NCBI GenBank assembly: GCA_012728655.1
Contig: JAAYEQ010000029.1
Location: 1 to 55,895, forward strand
Length of the DNA: 55,895 nt
Reading direction: 5' to 3'
Source: Syntrophomonadaceae bacterium
GTDB taxonomy: Bacteria > Bacillota > Syntrophomonadia > Syntrophomonadales > DTU052
Part shown: piece after piece, positions 33,809 to 43,447 of the stretch
How positions within the stretch are numbered: the first letter of the stretch is position 1
How the letters are laid out: each line of letters begins with the position of its first letter
Position numbers and translations under genes: made by a program
The notes under the pieces: generated by a model
Seen by the model: only the letters and a program-made list of their open reading frames with translations
Told to the model about the DNA's origin: nothing
Database searches by the model: none

Positions 33809-35863
33809 TTGAATATGGATATGTCGCAATACCTGGATGTGTTCCTGGAGGAGTGCAAGGAACACCTGGTCAATCTGAACGAAAAATTGCTTGAACTGGA
33901 AAAGAACCCGCAAGATCTGTCGAGCCTTAATGAGATCTTTCGGGCTGCCCATACATTAAAAGGAATGTCTTCTACCATGGGTTTCAATGATATGGCGGTT
34001 TTAACCCACCACATGGAAGATGTTCTCTCTTACCTGAAAGAAGGGGTTATAAAGGTTGAAACCCCGATAATTGATACCCTTTTTGATTGCTTTGATCGGT
34101 TGCAGGTGATGGTAGGAAACATTCAAGAGGGTAAGCCGCCGGTTGACAACACTGATCTCATTGAGATGCTGGAAAGCATTAAGAAGGGCGAAGGTAATTC
34201 CGCTTCATCCGAACCGGGTGACAGATCGTCCGTCGTTACCCCGGAACATGAGGATAAAGAGCATGCTGCGTATGTCAGCATGCCGTTTGAGTTTAATCAG
34301 TATGACTTAACCGTCTTGAGGGAAGTTCAAACCCGCGGCTTGAACGCCTATTATATCGCCGTAAAGGTGGCCCCGGATTGCCTCATGAAGTCGGTTCGTG
34401 CTTTTATGGTTTTTAAATCTCTGGAAACAGACGGGGAGATCATAAAGACCCATCCACCGGCCCAGGAACTGGATGAAGGGAAGTTTCAAGACCGCTTTCA
34501 CCTGATACTCGTCAATCAATTGGACGAGGATACCATCAGGCAGAGAATTAACAACATTTCTGAAGTTGAGCCCGAAGTTGTGCAATTAATTGATCTAAAC
34601 AGCATTCAGAAAACGGGGGCCGATGCTCAAGCAGATCAACGCCCTGCTGTTTCACCGCCCACACAGGCTGCCGCCGCCGGCGAAAAGGCGCAGGAGGACA
34701 GCTTCAGGAGCAGCAAGGTTAAACAAACGGTACGAGTGGATATTGAGAAACTTGACAACCTTATGAACCTGGTAGGGGAACTGGTTATCAATAAAGGCCG
34801 TCTGGAGCAGATCGGTCTGAACCAGCATCGCGGGGATTTAAACGAAGTCATTGAGCAGATGGAGCGGATAACCAGCGATTTGCAGAACGTGGTAATGAAT
34901 GTGCGCATGGTTCCCATTGAGCAGGTATTTAACCGCTTCCCTCGGATGGTGAGGGATTTGGCCAAGGAGTTGGGCAAAGAGGTAAATTTCGTTATCGAAG
35001 GCAAAGAGACGGAGCTGGACCGTACGGTAATTGATGAAATTGGAGACCCGCTGGTTCACCTGCTGCGCAACGCTGTTGATCATGGGATCGAGTATCCTGA
35101 AGAACGACGGCAGAAGGGCAAACCGACGGCGGGATTGGTACGCTTGGTAGCCAGACATGAAGGCAACAACGTATTTATTGAGGTTTCGGATGACGGCAAA
35201 GGACTTGACCTGGATTTGATCCGGCGCAAAGCCGTAGAGAAAGGGCTGGCTACCGCTCAGGAAGCAGACAACATGACGGCGGCACAGGTAGCTGATTTCA
35301 TGTTTCGTTCCGGGTTCAGCACCGCGCAAAACGTTACCGACATCTCCGGCCGGGGTGTTGGATTGGATGTGGTTAAAAACAAGATCGAGAGCTTAAATGG
35401 TGATATCGTTGTTGACACGGTTTGGGGTCAGGGAACCACGTTCAAGATCAGGCTGCCCCTTACCCTGGCGATAATTCAGGCCCTGCTGGTTAAAGTGGGC
35501 GATGAGACCTATGCCATCCCTCTGTCTTCAGTAGACGAGACCACCATGATATCGAAGAACGATATTAAGATGGTACAATCGCAGGAGGTTGTCCTCTTAA
35601 GAGGGAAAGTACTGCCACTGGTGAAAGCGAGCTACCTCCTGGAGTGTCCTGAACATGGGAACAATGAGGATATCATGTACGTGGTGGTAGTTCGCAAGGG
35701 AGACAAACAACTGGGCATTGTTGTGGATTCCCTGATCGGACAGCAGGAAATTGTCATCAAATCCCTGGGCAGATTGCTGACCGGTATTCCGGGAGTGGCC
35801 GGAGGTACAATTCTCGGCGACGGAGCTGTTTCCTTGATCCTTGATCCAGGCACACTTGTTTGA
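33809..35863 (+). CDS. cheA: Chemotaxis sensor kinase CheA
   Basis: CheA autophosphorylates on His and passes phosphate to CheY and CheB. The 684-residue protein is assigned to TTG 33809 (GGGGAGGTG, 8-9 bases upstream); TTG 33806 is about equal, and ATG 33815 lies too far from the SD. HPt domain P1: phospho-acceptor H48 in IFRAAHTLKGMSSTMGF. A P2-like CheY-binding region covers about residues 155-265. P3 dimer helices begin after VRVDIEKLDNLMNLVGELVI. HATPase shows N box LLRNAVDHGIE, G1 VSDDGKGLD and G2 GRGVGLDVVK. The C-terminal CheW-like P5 has TYAIPLSSVDET. All domains are present. Confidence 0.96.
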   Translation: MNMDMSQYLDVFLEECKEHLVNLNEKLLELEKNPQDLSSLNEIFRAAHTLKGMSSTMGFNDMAVLTHHMEDVLSYLKEGVIKVETPIIDTLFDCFDRLQVMVGNIQEGKPPVDNTDLIEMLESIKKGEGNSASSEPGDRSSVVTPEHEDKEHAAYVSMPFEFNQYDLTVLREVQTRGLNAYYIAVKVAPDCLMKSVRAFMVFKSLETDGEIIKTHPPAQELDEGKFQDRFHLILVNQLDEDTIRQRINNISEVEPEVVQLIDLNSIQKTGADAQADQRPAVSPPTQAAAAGEKAQEDSFRSSKVKQTVRVDIEKLDNLMNLVGELVINKGRLEQIGLNQHRGDLNEVIEQMERITSDLQNVVMNVRMVPIEQVFNRFPRMVRDLAKELGKEVNFVIEGKETELDRTVIDEIGDPLVHLLRNAVDHGIEYPEERRQKGKPTAGLVRLVARHEGNNVFIEVSDDGKGLDLDLIRRKAVEKGLATAQEADNMTAAQVADFMFRSGFSTAQNVTDISGRGVGLDVVKNKIESLNGDIVVDTVWGQGTTFKIRLPLTLAIIQALLVKVGDETYAIPLSSVDETTMISKNDIKMVQSQEVVLLRGKVLPLVKASYLLECPEHGNNEDIMYVVVVRKGDKQLGIVVDSLIGQQEIVIKSLGRLLTGIPGVAGGTILGDGAVSLILDPGTLV

Positions 35864-35880
35864 TAAGGGAGGTTTTCCAT

Positions 35881-36309
35881 TTGAAAGAGATCCAGGTGGT
35901 TGCTTTTACATTAGGCTCCCAGGAATATGGGGTTGACATACTGGATGTACAGGAGATCATCAAGGTTCTGACCATAACCAGAGTGCCCCGTGCCGGCAGG
36001 TTTATCGAGGGAGTAATAAACCTCAGGGGTAATGTAATACCGGTATTCAATCTACATAAACGATTTGGTGTGCCTCCGGTGGAGGACAAGGGAGAGGCGC
36101 GAATTATCGTATTTCAGTTCGAGGATACTCGGGCCGGGATAATAGTCGACGGGGTTTCCGAAGTGATACGAATCAGCGTGGATGATATTGAAGACGCGGG
36201 CAAGGTATATCAAAACCTGGATGCCGATTTTATTCAGGGAGTCGGCAAGGTTAAAGGCAGGCTTTTGCTGCTGCTCAACGTAAAAAAACTGCTGGGGCTG
36301 GAGACATGA
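35881..36309 (+). CDS. cheW: Chemotaxis adaptor CheW
   Basis: CheW couples receptors to CheA. The 142-residue protein starts at TTG 35881 behind AAGGGAGG. Family blocks are VVAFTLGSQEYGVDILDVQE, IKVLTITRVPRAGRFIEGVI and NLRGNVIPVFNLHKRFG. The C-terminal half has GIIVDGVSEVIRISVDDIED and GRLLLLLNVKKLLGLE. Length is typical for a single CheW domain. Confidence 0.96.
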   Translation: MKEIQVVAFTLGSQEYGVDILDVQEIIKVLTITRVPRAGRFIEGVINLRGNVIPVFNLHKRFGVPPVEDKGEARIIVFQFEDTRAGIIVDGVSEVIRISVDDIEDAGKVYQNLDADFIQGVGKVKGRLLLLLNVKKLLGLET

Positions 36310-36325
36310 AGGTGGGATTGGGACC

Positions 36326-36946
36326 ATGATCGAAGATTTCAGAGATCTGACAGGACTTCAGCTTGATGCTCTCAAGGAAATAGGGAATATTGGAGCGGGA
36401 AATGCGGCAACGGCTCTGGCGGTAATGACCGGGGATCGCATTGATATGAGCGTACCCCGGGTCGGTATATTGCCTTTTGACAAGGTGGCCGAACTGGTAG
36501 GTGGACCCGATACGCTGGTGGTTGGAGTTTACTTTCAGGTAACCGGTTCCGCCAAGTTTAACATCATGTTTATTCTCTCAATAGAAAAAGCGGTATTGCT
36601 GGCTGAATTGCTGATGGGGGTTCCACCCAGTAACAAGAATAAACTGGAGACTATGGAATTGTCGGCGATAAGCGAAGCCGGGAACATTATATCCAGTACT
36701 TATTTAAACGCCCTGGCCATGTTTACCCGGATGACTTTGATGCCTTCCCCCCCGGCTGTCGGCGTTGATATGGCGGGAGCCCTGCTTGACGGGGTACTGG
36801 CACTGTATGGAGAAATCGGAGATTATGTGCTGGTATTGGAAAACAAGTTTCGCAAAGGCGATCTGGATGTAATTGGCCATTTGTTCCTGTTACCAGAACC
36901 CGAAGCATTGGACAGCATACTGAGCGCTCTTGGGGTGAACTTCTAA
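36326..36946 (+). CDS. cheC: CheY-P phosphatase CheC
   Basis: CheC dephosphorylates CheY-P and partners with CheD in adaptation. The 206-residue protein starts at ATG 36326. Both phosphatase motifs (E..N helices) are present: LDALKEIGNIGAGNAATALA and LSAISEAGNIISSTYLNALA. The end of the domain has DYVLVLENKFRKGDLDVIGH followed by FLLPEPEALDSILSALGV. Length and place before cheD match B. subtilis. Confidence 0.95.
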   Translation: MIEDFRDLTGLQLDALKEIGNIGAGNAATALAVMTGDRIDMSVPRVGILPFDKVAELVGGPDTLVVGVYFQVTGSAKFNIMFILSIEKAVLLAELLMGVPPSNKNKLETMELSAISEAGNIISSTYLNALAMFTRMTLMPSPPAVGVDMAGALLDGVLALYGEIGDYVLVLENKFRKGDLDVIGHLFLLPEPEALDSILSALGVNF

Positions 36947-36947
36947 T

Positions 36948-37430
36948 ATGTCAAATCTAATACAGGTAGGAATGGCCGATTTCAAAGTGGTGCAAGCGCC
37001 TGATAAATTGATTACTGCCGGTTTGGGTTCATGTATAGGCATTTGCCTGTGTGATAAGGCAGCCAAAATAGGAGGAATGGCTCACATCATGCTGCCGTCA
37101 AGTGAGAGGGCCAGGGCCAATCAGAACCGAGCGAAATTTGCCGATACCGCTATTGAAGACATGATCGCGTTGATGGTTAAAATGGGAGCTTCCCCCAAAC
37201 GAATAACGGCCAAAATTGCCGGAGGAGCCCAGATGTTCAATATCGGCAACAGTGAGGTTATGAAAATTGGGGAAAGAAACGCCAAAGCGGTAGTCGAGAT
37301 TCTTAACAAAAACAATATCCCCATTCTGGCCCAGGACACCGGCGGCAATTTCGGAAGAACAATAATATTCGACACTGAAACCGGGGAACTGCTGATCAGA
37401 ACCATAGGTCTGGGGGAGAGAGTTATTTAA
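36948..37430 (+). CDS. cheD: Receptor glutamine deamidase CheD
   Basis: CheD deamidates receptor glutamines and regulates CheC. The 160-residue protein starts one base after the cheC stop. Catalytic C29 is in TAGLGSCIGICLCD and H46 in GGMAHIMLPSS; a Thr in the later strand is expected from the family. The block AKIAGGAQMFNIGN and the tail GGNFGRTIIFDTETGELLI fit. The sigD ATG shares its last base. Confidence 0.95.
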   Translation: MSNLIQVGMADFKVVQAPDKLITAGLGSCIGICLCDKAAKIGGMAHIMLPSSERARANQNRAKFADTAIEDMIALMVKMGASPKRITAKIAGGAQMFNIGNSEVMKIGERNAKAVVEILNKNNIPILAQDTGGNFGRTIIFDTETGELLIRTIGLGERVI

Positions 37431-38197
37431 TGAAACCTGACCTTATGCAGCTCTGGCAGAGATTTAAAGAAGAGGATGATCAGAATGCCAGAGAGGAGTT
37501 GGTAATCCATTACAGCTATCTGGTTAAGTACATGGCCAATCGTATGGCGATCAATCTTCCGTCATCGGTTGAGGTGGATGAACTAATCTCTTATGGAATT
37601 GAAGGACTGATTGAAGCTGCAGACAAGTTTGATTACCAGCGTAAGATAAAATTTGAAACCTATGCAATTGCTCGTATCAAGGGTGCGATGATTGACGGTC
37701 TGCGAGCCATGGACTGGGTTCCGGTGTCGGTGCGTCAGAAAAGCAAAGAGCTGGAAAAGGCTTACAACCGGGTTGAGACCAAACTGGGAAGAAACGCTAC
37801 CGACCAGGAAGTTGCGGAAGAATTGGGAATCACGGTGGAACAGTTTCAGACTCTGCTGCGTGAAGTCAGCCTGGCAACAGTTTTGTACCTGGAGGATTTC
37901 TTGCCCGGAGAAGACGGCAGTAACCGACGTATCATGGATATTATTGAGGATGAGCAGGCTGACAATGCTCTGGACATGGCGGAGTTGATGGACACCAAGC
38001 GAGTGCTGGCCGAGGCCATCAGCAGACTGCCGGAAAAAGAAAAATTGGTACTGGAACTATATTATTACGAAGGACTCAATCTCAAGGAAATCGGTGCAGT
38101 TATGGGGCTTTCAGAGTCAAGGATTTCCCAATTGCATTCCAAAGCCATACTCAGGCTCAGGGGTCGACTGAGTCGGCGTAAGAGTCAGTTGATATGA
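37430..38197 (+). CDS. sigD: Flagellar/motility sigma factor SigD (FliA/WhiG family)
   Basis: SigD directs RNA polymerase to late flagellar, chemotaxis and autolysin promoters. The 255-residue protein starts at ATG 37430 (SD GGGGGAGAG), overlapping cheD. Region 2 shows ELISYGIEGLIEAADKFDYQ and FETYAIARIKGAMIDGLRAM. The junction DWVPVSVRQKSKELEKAYNR is typical for FliA. Region 3 has NATDQEVAEELGITVEQF, and region 4 LVLELYYYEGLNLKEIGAVM with LSESRISQLHSKAI. The anti-sigma factor FlgM is not in the window. Confidence 0.96.
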   Translation: MKPDLMQLWQRFKEEDDQNAREELVIHYSYLVKYMANRMAINLPSSVEVDELISYGIEGLIEAADKFDYQRKIKFETYAIARIKGAMIDGLRAMDWVPVSVRQKSKELEKAYNRVETKLGRNATDQEVAEELGITVEQFQTLLREVSLATVLYLEDFLPGEDGSNRRIMDIIEDEQADNALDMAELMDTKRVLAEAISRLPEKEKLVLELYYYEGLNLKEIGAVMGLSESRISQLHSKAILRLRGRLSRRKSQLI

Positions 38198-38213
38198 GAT
38201 GAGGGTGATATTA

Positions 38214-39620
38214 ATGTCTGATTTAAAATTAAGCCAGGACGGATACGTAAAAGTACATATTAGTGATGACGGTATGGCTGCATACGTAACCGTCTATGGA
38301 CCGAAAAACGGCGGCCGCAGTGTCACCATGCAGGATGTTCTAAACGCAGTTAAGGATGCGGGGGTTGTTGAAGGTATTGACTATGGTAGGCTGGCCGATT
38401 GCCTGAAGGAAGAAAACTTGAACCGACCCGTTTTGGTGGCAAAAGGGACCGAAGCCCAGGATGGAATTGACGGGCGCTTGGAATACCAGTTTGCCCGACG
38501 CGATGACAAGGGCAAACCGGTCGTGCTGGAAGATGGCAAGGTCGATTACCGCAACCTGAATCTTTTCGTCAGCGTGTCCCAGGGGGACCTGCTGGTTCTC
38601 CGGACACCTCCCATACCGGGTGTTCCTGGAGTGACGGTGACGGGACGCAAGATCATGCCAAAAGCCGGGAGGAATTACCCGCTTCCCCGGGGAAAGAACA
38701 CCGTGGCCAATGAGGATGATACTCAGTTGTTTGCGGCCGTTGACGGGCATGTAACCATAGTTGACGGCAAGGTCACCGTAAACACGGTTCTTGAGATACC
38801 GGGAGATGTTGACTACTCTACGGGGAATATTGACTATATCGGTGACGTTCGCATCCGCGGCAACATAACGACCGGGTTCACGGTAAAAGCAGGCGGCGAT
38901 ATCGAGGTGAACGGAGTTATTGAAGGAGCTACGGTTACTGCCAAGGGAAATATCGTAGTTAAGAACGGGATTGCCGGCGGCCACAAGGGGCTGGTTTCGG
39001 CTGGAGGCAGCGTCTTTGCCCGGTTTGTCGAGAATGCCCGTTTGGAGGTAGAAGGGGATGTTGTAATCCAAGAGGCCATTATACAGTCAGTGGTTATGGC
39101 CAATAATAGTGTTCGGGTAGAAGGGCGCAAAGGTGTTATTGTGGGAGGAACGGTCCAGGCGGGGGAGGAAATCTCGGCCCGGGTGGTAGGTTCACCGTTA
39201 TCACCCCAGACCATTCTGGAAGTGGGTATCAACCCACAACTGAGAGAAGAAAGAAAAGTGGTGTACCAGGAGTATAACGAGAAAAAGAAAACGTTTGAAA
39301 ACCTGCAGAATTATCTGCAGTCGTATCAGAAGATGGGGGTATCGACAGAAAGCCTTACCCCGAAACGAAAGGCAGTCTTGACCAATATGCTCTCCGAATA
39401 CCAGGCCTTAAAGAAGGAATTGGAGGAACTGGATAAACGCAGACAGGAGATTGACGATGAACTGAACCGTTTGCAGTATGGCCGTATCAAGGTCGCAGAT
39501 GTGGTATATCCGGGGGTACAGATCACCATCGGACAGGCACAGTACCATGTAAACGATCCGGTTAGATTCGTACTTTTCACCTTAAAGGACGGGGATATCA
39601 AGATAGAACCTCTTCGTTGA
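38214..39620 (+). CDS. FapA-family protein (DUF342)
   Basis: The 468-residue protein starts at ATG 38214 behind GAGGGTGAT. An N-terminal region (about 1-130) precedes a DUF342 core with repeated Gly-rich strands typical of a beta-helix: GDVDYSTGNIDYIGDVRIRG and FTVKAGGDIEVNGVIEGATV among them. A coiled coil follows (about 345-425, KKELEELDKRRQEIDDELNR), then a small C-terminal beta part. The family is often called flagellar assembly protein A, but its role is poorly defined; bactofilin-like polymer formation has been proposed from the fold. Its location right after sigD ties it to motility or cell-surface assembly in this organism. Confidence 0.85.
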   Translation: MSDLKLSQDGYVKVHISDDGMAAYVTVYGPKNGGRSVTMQDVLNAVKDAGVVEGIDYGRLADCLKEENLNRPVLVAKGTEAQDGIDGRLEYQFARRDDKGKPVVLEDGKVDYRNLNLFVSVSQGDLLVLRTPPIPGVPGVTVTGRKIMPKAGRNYPLPRGKNTVANEDDTQLFAAVDGHVTIVDGKVTVNTVLEIPGDVDYSTGNIDYIGDVRIRGNITTGFTVKAGGDIEVNGVIEGATVTAKGNIVVKNGIAGGHKGLVSAGGSVFARFVENARLEVEGDVVIQEAIIQSVVMANNSVRVEGRKGVIVGGTVQAGEEISARVVGSPLSPQTILEVGINPQLREERKVVYQEYNEKKKTFENLQNYLQSYQKMGVSTESLTPKRKAVLTNMLSEYQALKKELEELDKRRQEIDDELNRLQYGRIKVADVVYPGVQITIGQAQYHVNDPVRFVLFTLKDGDIKIEPLR

Positions 39621-39637
39621 TGAGGGAGGTGTGAAGT

Positions 39638-39958
39638 GTGAGTTTAAGGATTCCCGAATTGCAGGTTATGCTGCCCCGAGCCAGCGAAATATCACGCACT
39701 CAGCAGGTGCAAATGCAGGAGAATGTTCAACGACAGCAGGAGTTTGCTTCCCAAATGGCGACTCAGGCGCAGCAGGCCGAAAGTACGGTACACCATACTC
39801 CGCCCGGTGACCGGGCCCAGATTCGGGATCAACAGGAAGGCAAAAAAAAGCGAGAAAATGAGGAGCGACGAGCAGGAAAATCGGCCGAAGGGGAGAATAA
39901 GGAAAATATGTCGCAGACGAACAAAAAAGGCGATTTCATGATCGATATTGTAGTTTGA
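39638..39958 (+). CDS. Gln/Glu-rich small protein of unknown function
   Basis: The 106-residue protein starts at GTG 39638 with TGAGGGAGGTG upstream, so it is probably translated. It reads LRIPELQVMLPRASEISRTQ at the N-terminus, then a Gln-rich helix (QMQENVQRQQEFASQMATQA), a very charged Lys/Glu/Arg stretch, and ends MIDIVV. No membrane segment or known domain is visible. It lies between the FapA-like and SwrB-like genes, with 15-17 base gaps, so it is part of the operon. It could be a small partner or scaffold, but no function is assigned. Confidence 0.7.
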   Translation: MSLRIPELQVMLPRASEISRTQQVQMQENVQRQQEFASQMATQAQQAESTVHHTPPGDRAQIRDQQEGKKKRENEERRAGKSAEGENKENMSQTNKKGDFMIDIVV

Positions 39959-39973
39959 GAGGTCGATTTTTGA

Positions 39974-40444
39974 ATGTTCTGGTTCCTTATGATAGTCGCC
40001 CTCATTCTGATGGCGACGGCGGTATTCAGCATTTATAACCGTCAAAAGGTTGTCGACGAGTTTACTGCCGAGATGAAAGCACTGCTCCAGGAAGCCGAAC
40101 TGGTTAAGAAGGACTTTGAAGCCATTATGGAAAACGCCGTACTGGTTACGGATGATATGCTAAAAAGCCTGGATGAGCGCCTGCAAGAAATGGAACGATT
40201 GGCTTCATCCCAGAACAATCACCAACCCGCAAGGAATCGCCTGCGAAGTGCGGAGAGACCAAACAGAAAGGCCTTGCCTTTTTCAATTGAGGATCTGCGG
40301 CGCGCCCACCCCAGCATCGTTGTACCCAGGTTGTGGAATGAAGGTTACAGCATCCCTGAAATCGCCGAGTTGTTGAATCGAGGTCAGGGAGAGGTTCGTC
40401 TGATTTTGGATCTCCAGAAAAAAAGAGAAATTTCTAGCGGCTAA
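39974..40444 (+). CDS. SwrB-like membrane protein, last gene of the fla/che operon
   Basis: The 156-residue protein has an N-terminal membrane anchor (FWFLMIVALILMATAVFSIY), a coiled coil (about 28-80) and a C-terminal helix-turn-helix-like module: IVVPRLWNEGYSIPEIAELL and RGQGEVRLILDL. The same build and the same position (between sigD and rpsB) are found in B. subtilis SwrB, which promotes assembly of the flagellar export gate. Sequence likeness outside the C-terminal module is low, so the name is given by layout and position. The promoter and terminator-like hairpin of the next transcript follow right after. Confidence 0.75.
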   Translation: MFWFLMIVALILMATAVFSIYNRQKVVDEFTAEMKALLQEAELVKKDFEAIMENAVLVTDDMLKSLDERLQEMERLASSQNNHQPARNRLRSAERPNRKALPFSIEDLRRAHPSIVVPRLWNEGYSIPEIAELLNRGQGEVRLILDLQKKREISSG

Positions 40445-40446
40445 AG

Positions 40447-40475
40447 TTGCGGCCCTTTCATGGGTATGGTATACT
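40447..40475 (+). promoter_or_regulatory. Candidate housekeeping promoter for rpsB
   Basis: TTGCGG (40447-40452) and TATACT (40470-40475) are separated by exactly 17 bases. The start would lie about 100 bases before rpsB, giving a leader that includes the hairpin at 40505. Confidence 0.6.
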
Positions 40476-40504
40476 AACCGATGGAAAAATTACGCACGCA
40501 CCTG

Positions 40505-40527
40505 ACCCTGAAAAGGGTGCTTTTTTT
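40505..40527 (+). terminator. Terminator or attenuator between swrB-like gene and rpsB
   Basis: ACCCT-GAAA-AGGGT with a GNRA-type loop is followed by GC and seven T. It ends the long fla/che transcript. Since it lies 30 bases after the rpsB -10 element, it would also sit inside the rpsB leader and could attenuate it. Confidence 0.65.
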
Positions 40528-40581
40528 GGTCTTTTTGGGGGATGAGGGATGCGGTGGACTAACATGGAGGTGTATTATTTA

Positions 40582-41280
40582 GTGGCGGTTGTTACCATGA
40601 AGCAGTTGTTGGAGGCGGGAGTCCACTTCGGGCATCAGACCAGAAGATGGAATCCCAAGATGGCGCCCTACATTTATATGGAGCGCAACGGCATATACAT
40701 CATCGACCTTCAACAAACTGTGAAAAAATTTGAAGAAGCCTACGAGTTCATCAAGAGCATAGCCGCCGAAGGCAAAACTGTTCTCTTTGTGGGTACAAAA
40801 AAACAGGCTCAAGAGACGGTGAAGGAAGAGGCTACCAAATGCGGGATGTTCTATGTCAACCAGCGCTGGTTGGGCGGTATGCTTACCAACTACAAAACCA
40901 TTAAGAAAAGGGTATACCGTTTAAAAGAACTGGAAAAAATGGAGCAAGAAGGCGTCTTTGAGACGATGCCCAAAAAAGAGGCCGCCCAGTTGCGTGCTCA
41001 AAAAGAGAAGCTGGAACGGTTTTTGTCCGGGATCAAAGACATGGAGGAACTCCCGGGAGCCCTGTTTGTAGTCGATCCCCGGAAAGAGCGGATTGCCGTT
41101 GCGGAAGCAAGAAAACTCGGGATACCGGTAGTGGCGATAGTGGATACCAATTGCGACCCGGACGAGATTGATTATGTGATTCCCGGCAATGACGACGCCA
41201 TTCGGGCGGTAAAGCTTATGTGTTCCCGTATTGCCGATGCCGTCCTCGAGGGGAAACAGGGGGAACAGGTTGAGGAGTGA
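40582..41280 (+). CDS. rpsB: Small ribosomal subunit protein uS2
   Basis: uS2 binds the 30S head-body junction. The 232-residue protein starts at GTG 40582, with GGAGGTG 10 bases upstream; an earlier in-frame ATG at 40549 would add a non-homologous leader. The N-terminus [20 protein letters not shown] matches B. subtilis RpsB closely, followed by [20 protein letters not shown] and [14 protein letters not shown]. Later blocks are [18 protein letters not shown] and [20 protein letters not shown]. It opens the translation/lipid cluster. Confidence 0.98.
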   Translation: MAVVTMKQLLEAGVHFGHQTRRWNPKMAPYIYMERNGIYIIDLQQTVKKFEEAYEFIKSIAAEGKTVLFVGTKKQAQETVKEEATKCGMFYVNQRWLGGMLTNYKTIKKRVYRLKELEKMEQEGVFETMPKKEAAQLRAQKEKLERFLSGIKDMEELPGALFVVDPRKERIAVAEARKLGIPVVAIVDTNCDPDEIDYVIPGNDDAIRAVKLMCSRIADAVLEGKQGEQVEE

Positions 41281-41289
41281 CGAAAGACA

Positions 41290-41335
41290 ACGGGGTGAAT
41301 GCGGTTGGGTATGCCAACCCCTTTCGCCCCGTTTT
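41290..41335 (+). terminator. Hairpin between rpsB and tsf
   Basis: ACGGGG pairs with CCCCGT, enclosing GGTTGG-gtatg-CCAACC, and four T follow. It probably acts as a partial terminator or RNA-processing site that lowers tsf relative to rpsB, as known between these genes in other bacteria. Confidence 0.6.
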
Positions 41336-41359
41336 CAACGAGATTAGGAGGTTGAATTA

Positions 41360-42741
<1,382 letters not shown>

Positions 42742-42746
42742 ACGAG

Positions 42747-43304
42747 ATGCCTGGAACCATAATCAAAGATGCGACTGAACGCATGGAGAAAACCGTGGAA
42801 CACCTTACCCGCGAATTCGCCGGACTGCGGGCGGGGCGTGCCAACCCGGCGATGCTGGACCGGATCATGGTTGATTATTACGGGACTCCTACCCCTATCA
42901 AGCAGTTGGCAAACATCGGCGTACCGGAACCAAGGCTTCTGGTAATTCAACCCTGGGACAAATCATCTATCCCTGATATTGAAAAGGCCATCATGAAATC
43001 GGACTTGGGAGTAAATCCTTCCAATGACGGGAATGTTATTCGCATTGTTATTCCTCCCCTGACCGAAGAACGGCGGAAAGAACTGGTCAAGGTAGTGCGC
43101 AAACGGGCGGAGGAGTCCAAGGTTGCGATTCGGAACATACGGCGTGAGGCCAACGACAGTTTGAAGGCTCTGGAGAAAGAAGGGCTCATTTCCGAGGACG
43201 AACATAAGAAACGGTTGGAGGAGGTTCAAAAGATCACCGACAATCATATCAAGGAGATTGACAAACTGGCCGGTGGTAAAGAGAAGGAAATTATGGAAAT
43301 CTAG
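42747..43304 (+). CDS. frr: Ribosome recycling factor
   Basis: RRF splits post-termination ribosomes with EF-G. The 185-residue protein starts at ATG 42747 (GGGAGG overlaps the pyrH end). Family blocks are [60 protein letters not shown] and [20 protein letters not shown]. Length is exactly typical. Confidence 0.98.
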   Translation: MPGTIIKDATERMEKTVEHLTREFAGLRAGRANPAMLDRIMVDYYGTPTPIKQLANIGVPEPRLLVIQPWDKSSIPDIEKAIMKSDLGVNPSNDGNVIRIVIPPLTEERRKELVKVVRKRAEESKVAIRNIRREANDSLKALEKEGLISEDEHKKRLEEVQKITDNHIKEIDKLAGGKEKEIMEI

Positions 43305-43373
43305 TTAAGGCAGGATGAATTCCGGATTTAAAGCAGCTCTCAAGAAGGACTCCACGCGTGACAGGGATAGTTG

Positions 43374-43379
43374 TATAAT
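43374..43379 (+). promoter_or_regulatory. Candidate -10 element for uppS
   Basis: A perfect TATAAT lies 68 bases before the uppS ATG in the 143-base frr-uppS gap. No good -35 hexamer is visible at 16-18 bases. The terminator-like hairpin at 43404 follows 25 bases later, the same geometry as upstream of rpsB. Confidence 0.35.
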
Positions 43380-43403
43380 AACTTCAAACTGATTCCTTCT
43401 AAT

Positions 43404-43422
43404 ACCCCCATATGGGGGTTTT
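43404..43422 (+). terminator. Terminator-like hairpin before uppS
   Basis: ACCCCC-ATAT-GGGGGT followed by TTTT. The stem is six base pairs and the T-run is short, so it is a weak or partial terminator. It may end frr transcripts or attenuate uppS. Confidence 0.5.
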
Positions 43423-43447
43423 ATAGTTTGACTGGAGGATACAGGTT

